64,000 bases of DNA from UBA6168 sp965222975 (GTDB lineage Bacteria; Bacteroidota; Bacteroidia; Chitinophagales; Saprospiraceae), in contig CBDCVJ010000025.1 in the NCBI GenBank assembly GCA_965222975.1, positions 1 through 64,000 of the forward strand. Direction: 5' to 3'. Under the pieces are notes generated by a model that saw nothing but the letters and a program-made list of their open reading frames with translations, did no database searches and was not told the origin of the DNA. This document shows, piece by piece, positions 20,801-29,088 of the stretch (the first letter of the stretch is position 1; every line of letters starts with the position of its first letter). The translations under genes and the position numbers were made by a program.

Positions 20801-20916
20801 TCAAAGGGCAAATTGTTGATAATGGTGTATATGTTTATCTCCTTAGGCTAAGCGTTTTGGAAAATGGCAAAGCAAGGGATGTCAATCTTTCGGGAGATAT
20901 TACTGTAATAAAATAA
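17824..20916 (+). CDS. Large repeat surface protein with gliding-type (T9SS type B, CHU_C) C-terminal domain
   Basis: A 1030-residue exported protein starting at MLRITFFFIGTLITT, with a signal peptide ending near QAQ. Residues 20-190 contain a cysteine-rich domain (CLGAIPICQQIYDGD, SIWYTFTV) seen at the start of many Bacteroidota surface proteins; about 200-300 is an Ig-like domain. Then come repeated PKD/Ig-like units with the signatures LGNDT.LCPGE and YLWQDGST, including 139-residue tandem repeats. The C-terminal ~85 residues (VYVPNALSPNNDGIND, VFNRWGALIFE, WDGT, GVYVYLL) are a gliding-motility-associated domain that directs T9SS export. A role as adhesin or surface polymer is likely. The start is chosen at the signal peptide. 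Confidence 0.9.
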   Translation: MLRITFFFIGTLITTVIQAQAPSVQDCLGAIPICQQIYDGDPIPAGIGDVMDFESDDTCFPFETNSIWYTFTVNNTGQFGFVLTPDFDYQDFDWVLFDITNANCEDLFDNPSLVVSCNSAGGNECNGQTGATGASIYQQQGSNCSNFPPDINNGYTAFNDLIDVVAGNTYALCVSDFSLSPLGYTLDFGLSAGIGIYDDIPPFVDNVDYLDPCGGQEILVQFSEFIQCSTIDASNFQLSGPGGPYSLTLSSANCDANGNFSKEFILHISPPIPPDATTNLILDVDGSTEALDLCDNPSEPASLNLDAPNQSVQVDLGPDTSICSGETIILESELMGTYSWSDGSSGLTLQVSDSGVYWVDIDTPCGLVSDTVEIFQSNDLPVVNLGNDTILCPSEILIFDVTNQGATYLWQDGSTDPTFSVSQPGNYAVSVSNECGEVQDQINVSIADPITAELNGASLCPGESIDFDVTSPGASYLWQDGSTNPTYAATAAGTYSVTVSNACETVELSADVLETAPPLPNIDLGNDTTLCPGESLLLEIDVPNVSIVWQDGSTNPTFQVNQPGQFSASISNACDEVQDQINVNIADPITAELDGASLCPGESVDFDVTSPGASYLWQDGSTNPTYTATAAGTYSVTISNACESVELSAEVLETAPPIPDFDLGNDTTLCPGESLLLEIDVPNVSIIWQDGSTNPTFQVNQPGQFSVSVSNACDEVQEQVNVDFADPIIAELADATLCLGENVDFDVTNAGASYLWQDGSTNATFTATTAGTFSVTISNACESVELSAEVQETAAPIPAINLGDDTSLCPGESLLLELNIPDVSIVWQDGTQAENYLVTSPGNYWATVSNECESLSDSIEVNFWESISASLVQDTFLCPGENLLLDVADENASSYLWQDNSSSPIYTVNKPGIYSVIVENQCEAIELSVDIENCEICNVYVPNALSPNNDGINDSFQPYLNCHAENFDLKVFNRWGALIFETNMIDNGWDGTVKGQIVDNGVYVYLLRLSVLENGKARDVNLSGDITVIK
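19141..20390 (+). repeat. Three tandem 417-bp coding repeats
   Basis: Inside the surface-protein gene, copies starting near 19141, 19558 and 19975 are spaced exactly 417 bp (139 codons). The first two are nearly identical at DNA level; the third has diverged. Each unit holds two sub-repeats (LCPGE..DVTSPGASYLWQDGST and LCPGESLLLE..WQDGSTNP). Such near-identity suggests recent duplication or gene conversion and possible repeat-number variation. Confidence 0.85.
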
Positions 20917-21172
20917 TGAACTTCCAGTTACTATTTTTTTCCTTTTCCCTAAAACTGTTTATTTAAGCAAAATTTAAGTGGAGTTTAAGTGCTTATCAAT
21001 AGAAAATTAAGAGCGCAATAATTGCCACACCTGAAATTTGGTCTCAGATTCTACTTTACAGTTAATAAGATTGAATCTAAGAACTAAACCAAATTTATCA
21101 TCTTATGGCTCAGGCCGAAGCTAAAGGTTAACTCCCTTGTGTTTGGGCGGGTCATCTTAAACTCCATTTCCT

Positions 21173-21634
21173 ATGTCACAAGTCATTAATTTAAGTGTAG
21201 AAGAACAACTCGGTACTTTTACAATTGATGGTGCCGAAATCGTTCTAGAACTCGATACGCCCACCACAACTCCTATCTTTACTAATAACACAGGCCTTAT
21301 CCGAGGAGATAAAGCGATGCAATTTCGAGCCGTATTTACGCCCGGTGGGTGGGTCGGTCAGTTTCCTTTGCCAGGATGGACTTGGCAATTTGAAGTTTGC
21401 AATGAAGTAATGGGGCCTAACAATGCAGGTGAGCAGATACTGGCAACAAACATACCTCATAATGGCAATGTTCTCCACCAAGCGGTCATCAATGTTCCAG
21501 CTAATACTTATCCACCCAGTAAATGTCACTTTACTTTTACTGTTACCTTATTAGCTCCAGGAGGTATTCCAACACCGGTTGTAGCATTGGCACATATTGA
21601 TATAGTAAGGATATTTAACAGCATCGTTCCATAA
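21173..21634 (+). CDS. Hypothetical beta-rich protein
   Basis: A 153-residue protein without signal peptide or membrane segment. It is rich in beta-prone stretches (GTFTIDGAEIVLEL, MQFRAVFTPGGWVGQF, HFTFTVTLLAPGG) and resembles a single beta-sandwich. I do not recognise the family. It is followed by a clear hairpin terminator and then the DUF1508 gene, so it is probably a single-gene transcript. Confidence 0.75.
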   Translation: MSQVINLSVEEQLGTFTIDGAEIVLELDTPTTTPIFTNNTGLIRGDKAMQFRAVFTPGGWVGQFPLPGWTWQFEVCNEVMGPNNAGEQILATNIPHNGNVLHQAVINVPANTYPPSKCHFTFTVTLLAPGGIPTPVVALAHIDIVRIFNSIVP

Positions 21635-21660
21635 TTTGAACAGCGTTAAGAAAAGATATG

Positions 21661-21686
21661 CGAAGAAGCCCTTTTTGGCTTCTTCG
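21661..21686 (+). terminator. Intrinsic-type hairpin
   Basis: A perfect 10-bp stem CGAAGAAGCC/GGCTTCTTCG (21661-21670 and 21677-21686) with a CTTTTT loop lies 26 bp after the preceding stop codon. Confidence 0.8.
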
Positions 21687-21737
21687 TATTATCAGCTATC
21701 CTTTTTTGTCCTTTTTTACTTCTAAATCCAAAATCGC

Positions 21738-22760
21738 ATGAAGCCCCAGCACGATAAGTATGATTTCGCTGCCTCCTCCGGTTCTAAAAATCCCGGATTC
21801 ATTTGTTTTGAAAAAAATGGAGGATATTACTTCCATTTAAATGATGAAATGGGAGATTGTATTTTATACAGCCAATCCTATCAATCTGCAAAAAGCAGAA
21901 ATAATGGTATTCGCTCGGTGAAAAAAAATGCGCCCAACCCGGATATGATTGAAAAGGGAAAAACCAGTAAGGGCAAACCCTATTTCCTTCTGCGGGCAGG
22001 GAACCATCAGGAAATTGGAAGGAGCGGCTCTTTCAAGAGTATTAAGGAAATGGAAGCAAAAATGAAATATCTCGCATCCGTCAATCCGTCAACTACAATA
22101 ACTGACATGTCGAAACCTGCCGATAGCAAGCCCAAAAAAGTGGCAAAATCAAAATCAAGCAAAAAACCCAATGACTCTCAAAAGCTTCCGAAGTACAGTT
22201 TCCGGGTAGATTGGTATCCAGAATCACAAAGCGGCAAAATAGAACACATTGTAAGTGGAGAAACACAAAAAATCACGGATTTGAGTAATGAATCCATAAT
22301 TGATTTTATCACTTCTTATTTGCCGGAAACAAAAGCAGTAGATGAGAAAGTTTCTGCTCCTGTCCAAAAGGAACTTCCTAAAGATAAGAGTGATCCAAGA
22401 CCTCAAGAAGGAGAAGTAGTGATGAAAGATATTATCAGGCTGAAAATTAACGGAGAAAAAGTGAAAGGTTTTTCCCTTCCGAAGTCTGCGGCATTAAGTG
22501 TTGAGTTAAATTTAAAGGAATTGATAGAGAAAGAATCTCAACTTTGCTCTGCTACCATTCTAGCCAAATCATTAAAAACTTTCAAAGAATTCCCCATTAG
22601 AATAATCGAATGTACGCCTTCCGAAGAAGGGTATCTTTCTGTTCCTGTTTTTACAGAACATTTTGAATCTGGTGCTTATCGCTTGATTGCCCATGTGCAG
22701 ACGGTAGACAGTAAAGACAAAATCGAAATGACCGACAGCCGATTGATTCATGTTTGGTGA
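21738..22760 (+). CDS. Protein with two DUF1508 (YegP-like) repeats
   Basis: A 340-residue protein. Residues ~18-60 and ~75-115 are two DUF1508 repeats: the first has GFICFEKNGGYYFHLND, ILYSQSYQSA and NGIRSVKKNA; the second KGKPYFLLRAGNHQEIGRS. A lysine-rich linker (about 125-150) leads to a C-terminal region with beta-strand pattern (YSFRVDWYPE, IRLKINGEKVKGFSLP, YRLIAHVQT) that I do not recognise. DUF1508 proteins are small cytoplasmic proteins of unknown function, sometimes linked to stress. The fusion of two DUF1508 units to a long C-terminal domain is unusual. There is no signal peptide. Confidence 0.85.
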   Translation: MKPQHDKYDFAASSGSKNPGFICFEKNGGYYFHLNDEMGDCILYSQSYQSAKSRNNGIRSVKKNAPNPDMIEKGKTSKGKPYFLLRAGNHQEIGRSGSFKSIKEMEAKMKYLASVNPSTTITDMSKPADSKPKKVAKSKSSKKPNDSQKLPKYSFRVDWYPESQSGKIEHIVSGETQKITDLSNESIIDFITSYLPETKAVDEKVSAPVQKELPKDKSDPRPQEGEVVMKDIIRLKINGEKVKGFSLPKSAALSVELNLKELIEKESQLCSATILAKSLKTFKEFPIRIIECTPSEEGYLSVPVFTEHFESGAYRLIAHVQTVDSKDKIEMTDSRLIHVW

Positions 22761-22806
22761 AAAAATCTTGGAACTTGAAAAAAACTACCCACACTTCAAA
22801 CAGACT

Positions 22807-23034
22807 TCAATTGCCTTTAAGTGATTCTATTGATGCCTTTGCAGGTGCATATGACCCAGCATGAACCATGAATTTTTCTCCTGCTCCAATAGTAATCATT
22901 TTGCGTGTTTTCCAGTTATATCGCTTTTGAAAGCCTTTACATTTAGGACAGGTAAAAATAATCCAATCACCTTCTCTATGTCCAATTAGGGTATGCTCCG
23001 TCTTTGCGTTGAAATTCAATTCAAAATTTTGCAT
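22807..23034 (-). CDS. Small CxxC-containing hypothetical protein
   Basis: A 75-residue protein starting at MQNFELNFNA. It has one CPKC pair near residue 29 in a strand-like context (DWIIFTCPKCKGFQKRYNW), suggesting half of a zinc ribbon, then a glycine-rich stretch. It converges with the DUF1508 gene and could be a small nucleic-acid-binding protein, but this is only inference. Confidence 0.6.
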   Translation of the reverse strand: MQNFELNFNAKTEHTLIGHREGDWIIFTCPKCKGFQKRYNWKTRKMITIGAGEKFMVHAGSYAPAKASIESLKGN

Positions 23035-24353
23035 GAAAATTCTTTTTTAATTAAAAAATTAGCCGCTGGTCATTTCGGATTGCTCAATTCATTTTTAACT
23101 TGATTGGGCTGTCCTTGATAAATTTCCGTTTATATTTTTTAAAAACTTCAGTGGCAAGCAAGTGTTCAATCTGAAAAATTTTCCTCAATTAATATTGTCT
23201 CATAGTTAAGTCTTGTTTTAAAGTAATATTGCTATCTTACAAACTAACCTACTCTTCAAAACTTGAATAAATTCTGCGGTCTTGTGGGGAAGATTTGTAT
23301 AATCGGGTTGAATTATTTGGGAAGAAATATTATTATTTGATTGTTTAAACTTGCCACACCAAATTTGCCTTTAACTGGCAAACGATCACCCTCTTTGCAA
23401 AAATATTGCCACCTCAAAGAAATAACTTTGATGAGCAGAGGGGGGATTTTATTTTAGCTGAGAAATCGTTCTGTAGGAAGGGCTCCTAATTAGGTGGTGA
23501 CTGATTGTTTTCAAATACAAATCAAATTAAGCTTTCCTTGTTTTAAGCATGTCCATGCTTTATGACAAAATTCAACTGCAATTTGTTTGGTCTGGTCTAC
23601 TAAAAAACCAGATATATCTGCTGAAATACGAATACAGTTGTCAAGAATTTTTAATCGCAGCTGTAGTGGAGTCCCAGAAGGTTTTATGAGTAAATGAACA
23701 TTTGTTAAAACAATAAAAATCGGCTATTTTTTTATAAAAAATTTAAGCTGAAAATCGCTGCAAAAATGATGCATATTATTTGATAATATTATAAAAATTT
23801 CATACCTTTGAACCTCCTAATCTAAGGTATAAGATTCAATCTTTTACAAGTCACTAAGCGCACCCAATAAAACCTTTTTTCTTTAGGAATAGTTTTTACA
23901 TGAAAAATTTGATTTTTTAAAATCTGTTTCCTTTGAGAAAAAATAAACCTCTGACAGCCAATGAATTATCGTTTTAATGATGCTTCTTCCAAGCCAACTG
24001 CCACATTAATACCCAAACACAGCTTACGATTTCCTTCACCGTTCCTCAGGGTCTGTTTTTGACCACCAACTGCGCCGATAAGTATGCTGTATAACATTCT
24101 TTGATTTCCACAAAAACTCATGGTAAGGCTATAATAGTATTACAAGTTCGTGATTCTATCCCCGATTTAATTCATTGTTAAGTTAACCTTATACAACACT
24201 TTAGGGCGTGAAATATTTTGACTACCCCAAGTCTAGCGAAAACCAGATCTGGCCAGTCTTTTTACTGCTAATCCCTTGATGCCCAAGGGAAGAGCAAAAG
24301 ATTATTTAAGCATACCTTGAGAGGCTTTAATTTCGATATAATACCAAAGCCAA
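23035..24353. other. 1.3-kb AT-rich spacer with a probable promoter
   Basis: No protein-coding gene is convincing here. The stretch contains a short TTTGCC/GGCAAA hairpin near 23370 and a good match to the Bacteroidota promoter at 23779-23810. Between that promoter and the regulator gene at 24354 lie about 540 bases, enough for a long leader or a small RNA gene. Confidence 0.45.
23779..23810 (+). promoter_or_regulatory. Bacteroidota-type promoter (-33 TTTG, -7 TACCTTTG)
   Basis: TTTG at 23779-23782 and TACCTTTG at 23803-23810 are separated by 20 bases, matching the TTTG-N17-23-TAnnTTTG consensus described for Bacteroidota primary sigma factors. Transcription would start near 23815 and read toward the SARP-like regulator. 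Confidence 0.5.
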
Positions 24354-25604
24354 ATGCCTCCAACAGTCCCCCATAACAAAATTGCGCTGATATCGAAGGC
24401 GCCACCTGTAGCCGCTCCGCTCATTCATGAACTGCAAAGGAATGGAGAAGAAGTACTTTTAATGGAAACTGCCGACGAGCGGATTAAAAATTGCTTTGTC
24501 ACTTTCATTTGCCCAGATTTTGTGGATAGCGAATCTTTAGAGGAAATAAACCGAATCAAGCAGGTTGCACAGCTTCAGCCAATTGTTTTGATTGGTAAGG
24601 TTACCTCCCAAAACGATATAGTTGAAGCCCTTAGGTTGGGTGTCAGTGATTTCTTGATTCCCCCTTTACAACCTGATACCATATTTAATTGCATAAGTCG
24701 AATTCGGTTAGCCCAACCTTTAAATGGATCTAACTCTAAGTGGAAAAAGTTCTTACCATGGAATTGGTTCAGAAAAAGGGAAGTTGCATACGGAATAGTC
24801 TCCCCTGCTATTGTTGAGGCGTACCAACCGCCAAAAAAAACGACTCACGACCCAAAGTTACAAGTACAGATGCTTGGCGAATTTAGTTTATCGGTCAATG
24901 ATAAAACTTTATGCAAACTTCCAGGAAAAAAAGCAAAATCCGTGCTCGCATATATCTTATACGATCATCCAAAACCCGTTCACAGAGAGGTTTTGATTGA
25001 TGTTTTCTGGAAAGATTCAATTCCTGATTCAGCACGTAATTGCCTCAACGTGACTCTCCATAATGTCCGGAAGCATATCGATGTTTTAGCTCCGGGAAAG
25101 AATGTCATTATTTTTAAAGATGAGTGTTATTCCATCAACCCTGATTTTTATGTGGAAAAGGATGTCGATTTGTTCAAATCATACTGGAACAATGCCCGGC
25201 AGACGGAAATCAATCAGGGCATGAAAGCTGCTGTCAACATGTACCATCAAGCTTTTGCTTTTTACCGTGGCGACTTTTTAGAACAAATGCGATATGAAGA
25301 ATGGACTGAAAGAAGCAGGGATTGGTTTAAGGAAACGTGGATCGTCATTCTTGACCGTCTTACTACCCACTTTTATGAAAACGGAAAGTACCAGATATGC
25401 CTGAACCTATGCCAGAAAATCCTGGAGAAAGATGCCTGTTTGGAAGATGTACATCGGCGCATGATGGTATGTCATTCGAAAATGAGAATGAAGGATTTGG
25501 CCCTTCGCCAGTTTTATAAATGCCAAAAAGCGTTGAAGGAAGGACTGGACATCATGCCCGGAAAAGCTACTGTTGAACTTTACCATAAAATCAAATCGAG
25601 TTGA
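24354..25604 (+). CDS. SARP/BTAD-type regulator with N-terminal pseudo-receiver
   Basis: A 416-residue cytoplasmic regulator. Residues ~8-118 resemble a receiver domain (final part VLIGKVTSQNDIVEALRLGVSDFLIPPLQPDTIF), but the phospho-acceptor region reads FICPDFVDS and the expected KP near the end is PP, so it is probably not phosphorylated in the normal way. Residues ~168-255 form a winged helix of OmpR/SARP type (QMLGEFSLSVNDK, HREVLIDVFWKD, NCLNVTLHNVRKHI). Residues ~268-410 are a bacterial transcriptional activator domain made of TPR-like helices (DVDLFKSYWNNA, GDFLEQMRYEEW, CLEDVHRRMMVCHSK). BTAD regulators in Bacteroidota are poorly characterised. The targets are unknown; it may act on its own locus or the following membrane gene. 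Confidence 0.85.
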   Translation: MPPTVPHNKIALISKAPPVAAPLIHELQRNGEEVLLMETADERIKNCFVTFICPDFVDSESLEEINRIKQVAQLQPIVLIGKVTSQNDIVEALRLGVSDFLIPPLQPDTIFNCISRIRLAQPLNGSNSKWKKFLPWNWFRKREVAYGIVSPAIVEAYQPPKKTTHDPKLQVQMLGEFSLSVNDKTLCKLPGKKAKSVLAYILYDHPKPVHREVLIDVFWKDSIPDSARNCLNVTLHNVRKHIDVLAPGKNVIIFKDECYSINPDFYVEKDVDLFKSYWNNARQTEINQGMKAAVNMYHQAFAFYRGDFLEQMRYEEWTERSRDWFKETWIVILDRLTTHFYENGKYQICLNLCQKILEKDACLEDVHRRMMVCHSKMRMKDLALRQFYKCQKALKEGLDIMPGKATVELYHKIKSS

Positions 25605-25701
25605 TTTTCACCAAAATAAAAAAAATTGGAACTACTTTTTAATAGTTGCGGTTTCAAAGGCGATTTAATTATCAATCACCCGAAATTAATTCTCAAAAAA
25701 A

Positions 25702-26220
25702 ATGAAGCCTTTGTTCCCCATCGTATTGATCATCGTATCATTACTTTCATTAACGCTCCCATTCCTTTTTTTATTCATTAACATTAGAAAAATGGAAGCC
25801 CCTTTCCAGTTAATGGTGAAAAATATTTTGTACAGCAAAAAAATCGAATTTATAATTGGCATTTTAGCTTACCTATTTATCTTAATAGGTGCTGTTGGAT
25901 TGTTGAAAGAAATTCAGTGGAGTAAATCATTGGTGTTGACAGGGTTGGTGACCTTGCTGGTTTATGTTTGGGTTCAAAATGTTTGGAAAATTTTTTATTT
26001 CCGAAAACTAAAATCAAGAAATGCTGCCCCTTTGAGGGGAGAGATGGAGTCAAAAATGGAAAATATATTCGAGCCATTGGAAGTGGATATAATGAATGAA
26101 ATAACGCTGGATGATGATTTTTATAAATTGGCAGCCAGAAAAAATATTTCCAAGTCTATTGGACGGATTGTAGTCGGTTCTGCTCTTTTAATTCCAGCCA
26201 TTTTTTATTTGGTTAATTAG
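25702..26220 (+). CDS. Small integral membrane protein
   Basis: A 172-residue protein with membrane segments at about 5-27, 50-68, 75-95 and 155-171. A charged loop (residues ~100-150, KLKSRNAAPLRG, ITLDDDFYKLAARK) lies between the third and fourth helices. I do not recognise a family. It follows the SARP regulator by 97 bp on the same strand and may belong to the same unit. Confidence 0.7.
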   Translation: MKPLFPIVLIIVSLLSLTLPFLFLFINIRKMEAPFQLMVKNILYSKKIEFIIGILAYLFILIGAVGLLKEIQWSKSLVLTGLVTLLVYVWVQNVWKIFYFRKLKSRNAAPLRGEMESKMENIFEPLEVDIMNEITLDDDFYKLAARKNISKSIGRIVVGSALLIPAIFYLVN

Positions 26221-26449
26221 ACTTTATTCTGAAATCTTTTGTATGGCCGATACACCGTTATACCGCTAAACCGAATAAAGTCTATTAAAAATCATTTTTT
26301 GAAAAATGTATTTGACAGGATTTACATGGTTGACATGGTTTTTTGGTTATTAGAATATTTGTAGCCTGTTTTTGTATCTTTTAATTCAATCATGTAAACC
26401 CTGACCCTGCCTATCCCCACCTTTTAAAGTATCCCAATTAAATTTTCTC

Positions 26450-26567
26450 TACCGTACACTTTTTATTTCAAACACGTTTTCAGGCCAAAAGAGAAGAACC
26501 CTACAGAGAGAGGTGTGTGTTCTTTCTCTCAGGCTTGAAAATCGGTCGTTTTCAAAAGTGTACGGTA
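26450..26567. repeat. Palindromic element copy A (118 bp)
   Basis: Outer inverted repeats TACCGTACACTTTT (26450-26463) and its complement (26554-26567) enclose inner conserved strings: CGTTTTCAGGCC near 26475 and CAGGCTTGAAAATC near 26530, which are themselves roughly inverted, and the GAGAGAGGTGTGTG segment. This is the shortest of three related elements; it lacks the right arm of the inner hairpin seen in copies B and C. It lies just upstream of a Crp-type regulator gene. Confidence 0.85.
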
Positions 26568-26636
26568 ATGAAATTAAATGAAACAATTGAATTAGGGAAA
26601 ATATATAATGGCTTTTATTTTTACCGCAAAAAACAA

Positions 26637-27221
26637 ATGGATACACAACCATTAATTCAATACATCGCTAAATATATAGACTTGTCGGAGGATGAGATAA
26701 AATTATTCCTTTCCAAAGTAAGGGTGAAGCGATATTTAAAAGGTCAATATGTCGTACAATCAGGGGATGTGTGTCGCTATTTGAGTTTTGTACTTCAGGG
26801 TTCTTTAAAGTCTTCCTTTACCGATCCAGATGGAAAAGAACATATTGTAATGTTGGCCATTGAGGATTGGTGGATCGGTGACTTGGGCAGTTTTTCAGAA
26901 AAAAAGCCTGCTGATTTTGATATTCAATGTTTGGAAAAATCTTTTCTTGCACAAATCTCAAAAGACCAATTAGATCAACTTTTTATCGCAGTTCCCAAAT
27001 TTGAGCGTTTTTTCCGATTGATTATTCTGCGCTCGCTGATATTCTCGCAACGTAGATTGGTGGATAATTTTAGTTTATCTGCCAAAGAAAGGTATTTAAA
27101 ATTCAGAGGGCAATATCCGAAAATTGAACAACGGGTGCCTCAATATTTGATCGCTTCCTATCTTGGCATTACCAAAGAATTTTTAAGTAAAATCAGAAAC
27201 GAATTGGCCGACAGCGAATAA
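26637..27221 (+). CDS. Crp/Fnr family transcriptional regulator
   Basis: A 194-residue regulator starting at MDTQPLIQYIAKY. Residues ~20-115 form the cyclic-nucleotide-binding beta-roll (LKGQYVVQSGDVCRYLSFVLQGSLKSS, HIVMLAIEDWWIGDLGSF) and ~150-190 a Crp-type helix-turn-helix (QYLIASYLGITKEFLSKIRNEL). The nucleotide-binding signature is degenerate, as usual in Bacteroidota members, so the effector is unknown. The upstream frame that would lengthen it runs through repeat element A and is not coding. The SDR and DinB genes downstream are likely targets. Confidence 0.9.
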   Translation: MDTQPLIQYIAKYIDLSEDEIKLFLSKVRVKRYLKGQYVVQSGDVCRYLSFVLQGSLKSSFTDPDGKEHIVMLAIEDWWIGDLGSFSEKKPADFDIQCLEKSFLAQISKDQLDQLFIAVPKFERFFRLIILRSLIFSQRRLVDNFSLSAKERYLKFRGQYPKIEQRVPQYLIASYLGITKEFLSKIRNELADSE

Positions 27222-27324
27222 ATGTTAAACCAGTTTAACCTCTTTTATTAATATAGTTTATTTTAACCCTAATTTACCTACCTGAACTTTGTGACGATTA
27301 TTTAACTATTAAAACAATAACGTC

Positions 27325-28188
27325 ATGAAAAAGAGATTTCAAAATCAAGTTGTAATTATTACAGGCGCTTCCAGTGGTATTGGTGCTGCTACTGCAAAAT
27401 TGTTCGCTAAAGAAGGTGCAAAAACAGTGTTGGTCTCCAGAAACAAACAAAAACTTCAAAAAGTAGCGAGGGAAATTAATTCATTTGGAGGTGACCCATT
27501 GATTGTCCCAACTGATGTTGCTATTCAAAAACAGGTAGCAATCATGGTATCGCAAGTGTTAGATGAATTTGGTCATATAGACGTGTTGTTCAATAATGCG
27601 GGAACGTCTTTTGTTGGATCGGTGGGGCAGGATGATTTTACAAAAAACCTGGAGAAGATGATTCAAGTGGACTTTTTGGGTACCGTGCATGTGACAAAGG
27701 CCGTATTGCCAATTCTAAAAAAACAGAATAGCGGACATATCATCAATATGTCTTCCGTGGTAGGTAAAAAGGCATTCCCAAAATTTACTGGATATTCGAG
27801 CGTCATGCATGCGATCAGTGGCTTTACAGATGGTTTGCGACAAGAGTTGGGAGATACCCCAATCGGTGTTTCTGTTATCCATCCGGCCCTCACTCAAACG
27901 GCATTGCTTGAACAAGTAAACCCTGATGATATGCCTGCCCCTTTCAAGGCAATGACTCCAATGCTTCCAGAGCAAGTAGCCCGGGCAGTCGTGGATGGCG
28001 TATTTCACAAACGACGAAAAATAGTTGTTCCATTCCAGCCGAAACTTTTATTGCTATTGGACGCGTTATCCATTAAGTGGGCAGATTGGTTTATCCGAAT
28101 GATTTCCCGTCCTGGAGTAGCAAAATATCTGGGTATGTATAAAGGGAGGCTTTATCATGATTTAGCGGAATATCGAAAGGCTGCATAA
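27325..28188 (+). CDS. Short-chain dehydrogenase/reductase with altered YxxxK motif
   Basis: A 287-residue classical-size SDR. It shows the nucleotide motif TGASSGIG near residue 14, NNAG near 91 and the catalytic serine in NMSSV near 143. The active-site segment reads YSSVM (Y157 to M161), so the lysine of the YxxxK motif is replaced by methionine, followed by the normal helix HAISGFTDGLRQEL. The C-terminal ~60 residues contain a hydrophobic patch (KLLLLLDALSIKWADWFI), suggesting membrane contact. The gene lies 103 bp downstream of a Crp-type regulator and 38 bp upstream of a DinB-like gene, suggesting one transcriptional unit. Either the enzyme uses another residue or it belongs to a diverged subgroup with its own mechanism. 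Confidence 0.88.
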   Translation: MKKRFQNQVVIITGASSGIGAATAKLFAKEGAKTVLVSRNKQKLQKVAREINSFGGDPLIVPTDVAIQKQVAIMVSQVLDEFGHIDVLFNNAGTSFVGSVGQDDFTKNLEKMIQVDFLGTVHVTKAVLPILKKQNSGHIINMSSVVGKKAFPKFTGYSSVMHAISGFTDGLRQELGDTPIGVSVIHPALTQTALLEQVNPDDMPAPFKAMTPMLPEQVARAVVDGVFHKRRKIVVPFQPKLLLLLDALSIKWADWFIRMISRPGVAKYLGMYKGRLYHDLAEYRKAA

Positions 28189-28226
28189 AAGTTCTTTGGA
28201 CGATTTAAAAGAGCGAAAATAATAAC

Positions 28227-28709
28227 ATGAAAAAATACCGAACCAATGGTGCCATCGGCGCCCTCCTCGATGAATATGAAAAAGCAATTTTGGAATTACT
28301 TTCCATTATTGATGACATCACCCGTGATGAACTGGTCTCAATTGTTGATCCAGTTACTAAAGACCCAGATTGCCATTCCATCCAAACCATATTGACACAT
28401 GTTGTCCGATCAGGCTATTGTTATATTATTGAAATTAGAAAATGGCTCGGTGAGGACATTGATTTTATAGAAAGAATAACACTGCATTCGGTTGAGGACT
28501 ACCGAGATGCATTGCTTAAAATGTTCCAATACAATGTGCAGTTTTTTGATGATTACCCAACTATCAAATTGGAGGAATTAGAACCAGAAAAGAAGATTAT
28601 CGTCAGGTGGGGGCAGCAATTTGATGTGGAACAATTAATCGAACATGCCATCGTCCACATTTTAAGACATCGACGACAGATAGAACGTTTTTTGATAAAA
28701 TTGAGATAA
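28227..28709 (+). CDS. DinB-like (DUF664-type) four-helix protein
   Basis: A 160-residue helical protein. The pattern fits the DinB/YfiT four-helix bundle: a first metal-type His in ILTHVVRSGYCYI near residue 56 and the pair in HAIVHILRHRRQIE near residues 143-151. Members bind a metal through three histidines and often act as thiol transferases or have no known function. It closes the Crp-SDR-DinB cluster and is followed by the tRNA-Ser gene on the other strand. Confidence 0.82.
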   Translation: MKKYRTNGAIGALLDEYEKAILELLSIIDDITRDELVSIVDPVTKDPDCHSIQTILTHVVRSGYCYIIEIRKWLGEDIDFIERITLHSVEDYRDALLKMFQYNVQFFDDYPTIKLEELEPEKKIIVRWGQQFDVEQLIEHAIVHILRHRRQIERFLIKLR

Positions 28710-28856
28710 GGTTTGGAAATATGTCAAATGGTAGGTGATAGATTGGAAAGGAGGCAGCCCAAGTAAATATCATAAATCAATTTAAGCAGATTTAAGGTGT
28801 TATCTCCTTGATGCTGAACAGTTACGATTTTTGATTTATTTGATTTAAGGTTTTTG

Positions 28857-28943
28857 CGGAGAGAGAGGGATTCGAACCCTCGGTACAGTTGCCCGTACAA
28901 CGGTTTTCGAGACCGTCCCGTTCGACCACTCCGGCACCTCTCC
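28857..28943 (-). tRNA. tRNA-Ser (anticodon CGA)
   Basis: The minus strand folds into a class II tRNA: acceptor stem GGAGAGG, a D-arm, anticodon stem ACGGT/ACCGT with loop CTCGAAA (anticodon CGA, reading UCG), a long variable arm, the T-loop GGTTCGAATCC and discriminator G73. The long variable arm and G73 fit serine. CCA is not encoded. Confidence 0.95.
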
Positions 28944-29088
28944 TTTGGATTTTAAAGGCGGCAAAGATAGGTTTCATTTTTGAAAAATTGTTCTGCTTGG
29001 GGAGAAGAGGTTCAATATTTTTTCCTCACCAGCCAATCCAGCTTTTCGCTACATTTGCCAAATCATATTGCTCACAAAACCGCATAAA

